Shown piece by piece: positions 4,193 through 5,480 of a DNA stretch of 5,480 nucleotides (within the stretch, counting starts at the first letter, position 1; the number at the start of each line of letters is the position of its first letter). Location: positions 1 to 5,480 of the forward strand of contig CAMKTM010000163.1 of the NCBI GenBank assembly GCA_946415695.1, given 5' to 3'. This stretch comes from an uncultured Prevotellaceae bacterium (GTDB taxonomy: Bacteria > Bacteroidota > Bacteroidia > Bacteroidales > Bacteroidaceae). A model generated the notes under the pieces. It did not search any database. It saw only the letters and a program-made list of their open reading frames with translations, and had not been told where the DNA came from. Made by a program: the position numbers and the translations under genes.

Positions 4193-5480
4193 CATCGAGC
4201 TGAAGGCCTGTCACGTTGATGTCCGTTCCCCAGAATTCAAAGCCTTTGGTTACGGGGTGTTTGGGTGTGCCTATTGCCCTTTTGCGCTCCATCGAATAGC
4301 TGTACAAACCATCGTCGATAAAGACTTCAACCGAGGTGCGGTCGATGTAAATGTCCATCGTGAGCGAAAGGCTCGTCGGGTCTTGGGGTGAATAGAACTG
4401 GCCGTTGATGGTGTTGCGGTTAAGGTCGTAATCGACAAGCGTTTGACCGTCAAGCCGTAAACCAGCACTTGTGGCATAGGTGAGGTTAAGCGTGGCTCGG
4501 AGATGCATAGCGAGCCTTGCTTCTTCACTCTTCACTCGCTGCAGCGCGGCATTCGCCTCCTGCCCGTTCTGCGTCTTATCACTCGAATAAAGCGGTTTCA
4601 ACAAAGAGGAAACCTCGCTGATAGGTTTGCTCAGAAGTCGCACGCCATCTTTCGTGGTGCGCAACGTCAAATCGGTAGGCAAGAGCATTTGACCGCGGAA
4701 AGGCATTCCCTTGTGGTCGATGTCGGCCCACCCTATCTGGATTCGCCTGCCATCAGGAACATTGTTGAAGGTCTGGGCAGCATAGATGGCACCGGTAGAG
4801 AAACGGTGCTTGCCGCTTTCAGGCGTGAAGACTTTGCCATCGAAACGGCCTATCATATAGGTGTTGCTTGCTCCCAGCATCACCCATCGCACGTCGTTGG
4901 GGTTCCCGTCAACAGCCAAAGGGAAGAGATCAGGACATTCCCAGAAGCCGCTGACATGGCTCTGGTAAGTCCAGTTGCGCAGGTTGTCGGACGTGTAGAT
5001 GCTGTGTCCGTTGCGTTCATTCAGGACGAGAACCCAAGCCTCTCCATCTTCCACTGAAAGGGGTGACTTCAAGTCCTTCCCTTTAGAGGTGGATTTAGGA
5101 GAGGCTGCCCATTTGAACAACCTCGGGTCTCTCGTGTCGTGCGACTGCCATTTGTCGTGCGAATCAATCACGGGATTGTCTTCGTACTTGTGGAGCGTCA
5201 TGCCGCCATCCAGGCTGTAGGCGATGCATTGCACTTCCTTGTCGCTCCGGTTGGCAGTATAGGCAAAGACGAGGGGCGGGTTCTTCTTCGTGCCGAAGCC
5301 CGACGTGTTGTCCGCATCGAAGACAGCCGAGCCGCTAAACATCGTGCCAAGCGAGTCAGGGAAAAGCACTGGGGCTTGCTCCGTCCAGTGCAAGAGGTCA
5401 GGACTTGTGGCATGTCCCCAAGTCATGTTCTCCCACTCGCGCTCGAAAGGATTGTGCTGATAATAAAGATGATAAAGCCC
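4173..5480 (-). CDS. GH32 fructan hydrolase (levanase/inulinase/fructanase type), N-terminus outside window
   Basis: The frame is open from the right edge (5480) to TAA 4175-4173, giving the last 435 residues; the first visible residues GLYHLYYQHNPF and WENMTWGHA match the family pattern just after the nucleophile motif, which is therefore off the edge. GH32 enzymes hydrolyse beta-fructosides (levan, inulin, sucrose) by a retaining mechanism. Visible hallmarks, in fragment numbering, are FSGSAVFD (48-55), RDPRLF (117-122, whose Asp stabilises the transition state), FWECPDLF (179-186, whose Glu is the acid/base), RGQMLLPTDLTL near 262-273, and DRTSVEVFIDDG (380-391) in the C-terminal beta-sandwich. 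Both catalytic residues in view are intact. An unusual insert of about 23 residues (126-148) follows RDPRLFKW and is encoded by a palindromic element. Levan versus inulin preference cannot be read. The gene converges on the discoidin gene. Confidence 0.93.
   Translation of the reverse strand, partial: GLYHLYYQHNPFEREWENMTWGHATSPDLLHWTEQAPVLFPDSLGTMFSGSAVFDADNTSGFGTKKNPPLVFAYTANRSDKEVQCIAYSLDGGMTLHKYEDNPVIDSHDKWQSHDTRDPRLFKWAASPKSTSKGKDLKSPLSVEDGEAWVLVLNERNGHSIYTSDNLRNWTYQSHVSGFWECPDLFPLAVDGNPNDVRWVMLGASNTYMIGRFDGKVFTPESGKHRFSTGAIYAAQTFNNVPDGRRIQIGWADIDHKGMPFRGQMLLPTDLTLRTTKDGVRLLSKPISEVSSLLKPLYSSDKTQNGQEANAALQRVKSEEARLAMHLRATLNLTYATSAGLRLDGQTLVDYDLNRNTINGQFYSPQDPTSLSLTMDIYIDRTSVEVFIDDGLYSYSMERKRAIGTPKHPVTKGFEFWGTDINVTGLQLDAVESCW
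5038..5105. repeat. Palindromic element inserted in frame in the GH32 gene
   Basis: The ends GCCTCTCC (5038-5045) and GGAGAGGC (5098-5105) are exact inverted repeats. Inside them TCCAC (5050-5054) pairs with GTGGA (5089-5093) in the same register, then AAAGGG (5057-5062) with CCCTTT (5079-5084), and GACTT (5065-5069) with AAGTC (5071-5075) at the centre. The - strand translation is a charged, low-complexity stretch (SPKSTSKGKDLKSP...) between the RDPRLFKW and WVLVL strands, where GH32 proteins usually have a short turn. The nested palindrome and the odd peptide together indicate a small inserted element that kept the reading frame. Confidence 0.7.

Noticed and set aside
4503..5057. Open frame of 184 codons on the + strand
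   Set aside because: It is antisense to GH32, whose catalytic and C-terminal motifs are intact here.

Overview
The window looks like chromosomal DNA of a Bacteroidota species, probably Prevotella- or Bacteroides-like. The start regions lack Shine-Dalgarno sequences, two outward-facing copies of the Bacteroidetes -7 promoter word TAnnTTTG lie between the divergent genes, and the gene content is exported carbohydrate-active enzymes plus a discoidin-like protein. Genus is inference; there is no rRNA or marker gene here.

Layout. Positions 1-361 hold an AT-rich, frame-broken 3' remnant of a coiled-coil gene on the + strand. It is followed by a small stem-loop and a 15-bp hairpin terminator (404-440). 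Positions 441-636 are non-coding and contain a 76-bp near-palindrome (540-615) built from 22-bp repeats. Positions 637-2889 (- strand) encode a complete 750-residue exported GH92-family glycosidase, predicted to be an alpha-mannosidase. A 102-bp divergent promoter region separates it from 2992-3915 (+ strand), a 307-residue exported protein made of a signal peptide and two tandem discoidin/F5-8C-like domains, with no enzyme domain. Positions 3916-4172 are non-coding and contain a perfect 32-bp palindrome followed by a T tract, which fits a terminator shared by convergent genes. Positions 4173-5480 (- strand) hold the C-terminal 435 residues of a GH32 fructan hydrolase; its N-terminus lies beyond the right edge.

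How the genes fit together. The GH92 gene and the two-domain discoidin gene are divergent from one short promoter region and could be co-regulated, with the discoidin protein a possible glycan or surface binder. GH32 is convergent with that pair and targets a different glycan class (fructans), so it is probably a separate transcription unit. No SusC/SusD pair or regulator is in the window, so a polysaccharide utilization locus cannot be shown.

Most unusual points: a 68-bp palindromic element lies in frame inside the GH32 catalytic region and adds about 23 charged, low-complexity residues, much like the protein-coding palindromic elements known from Rickettsia. The 76-bp palindrome after GH92 is built of short self-complementary words at a 22-bp period. 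The discoidin gene arose by internal duplication and may be preceded by a nine-codon leader ORF that overlaps its start by ATGA.
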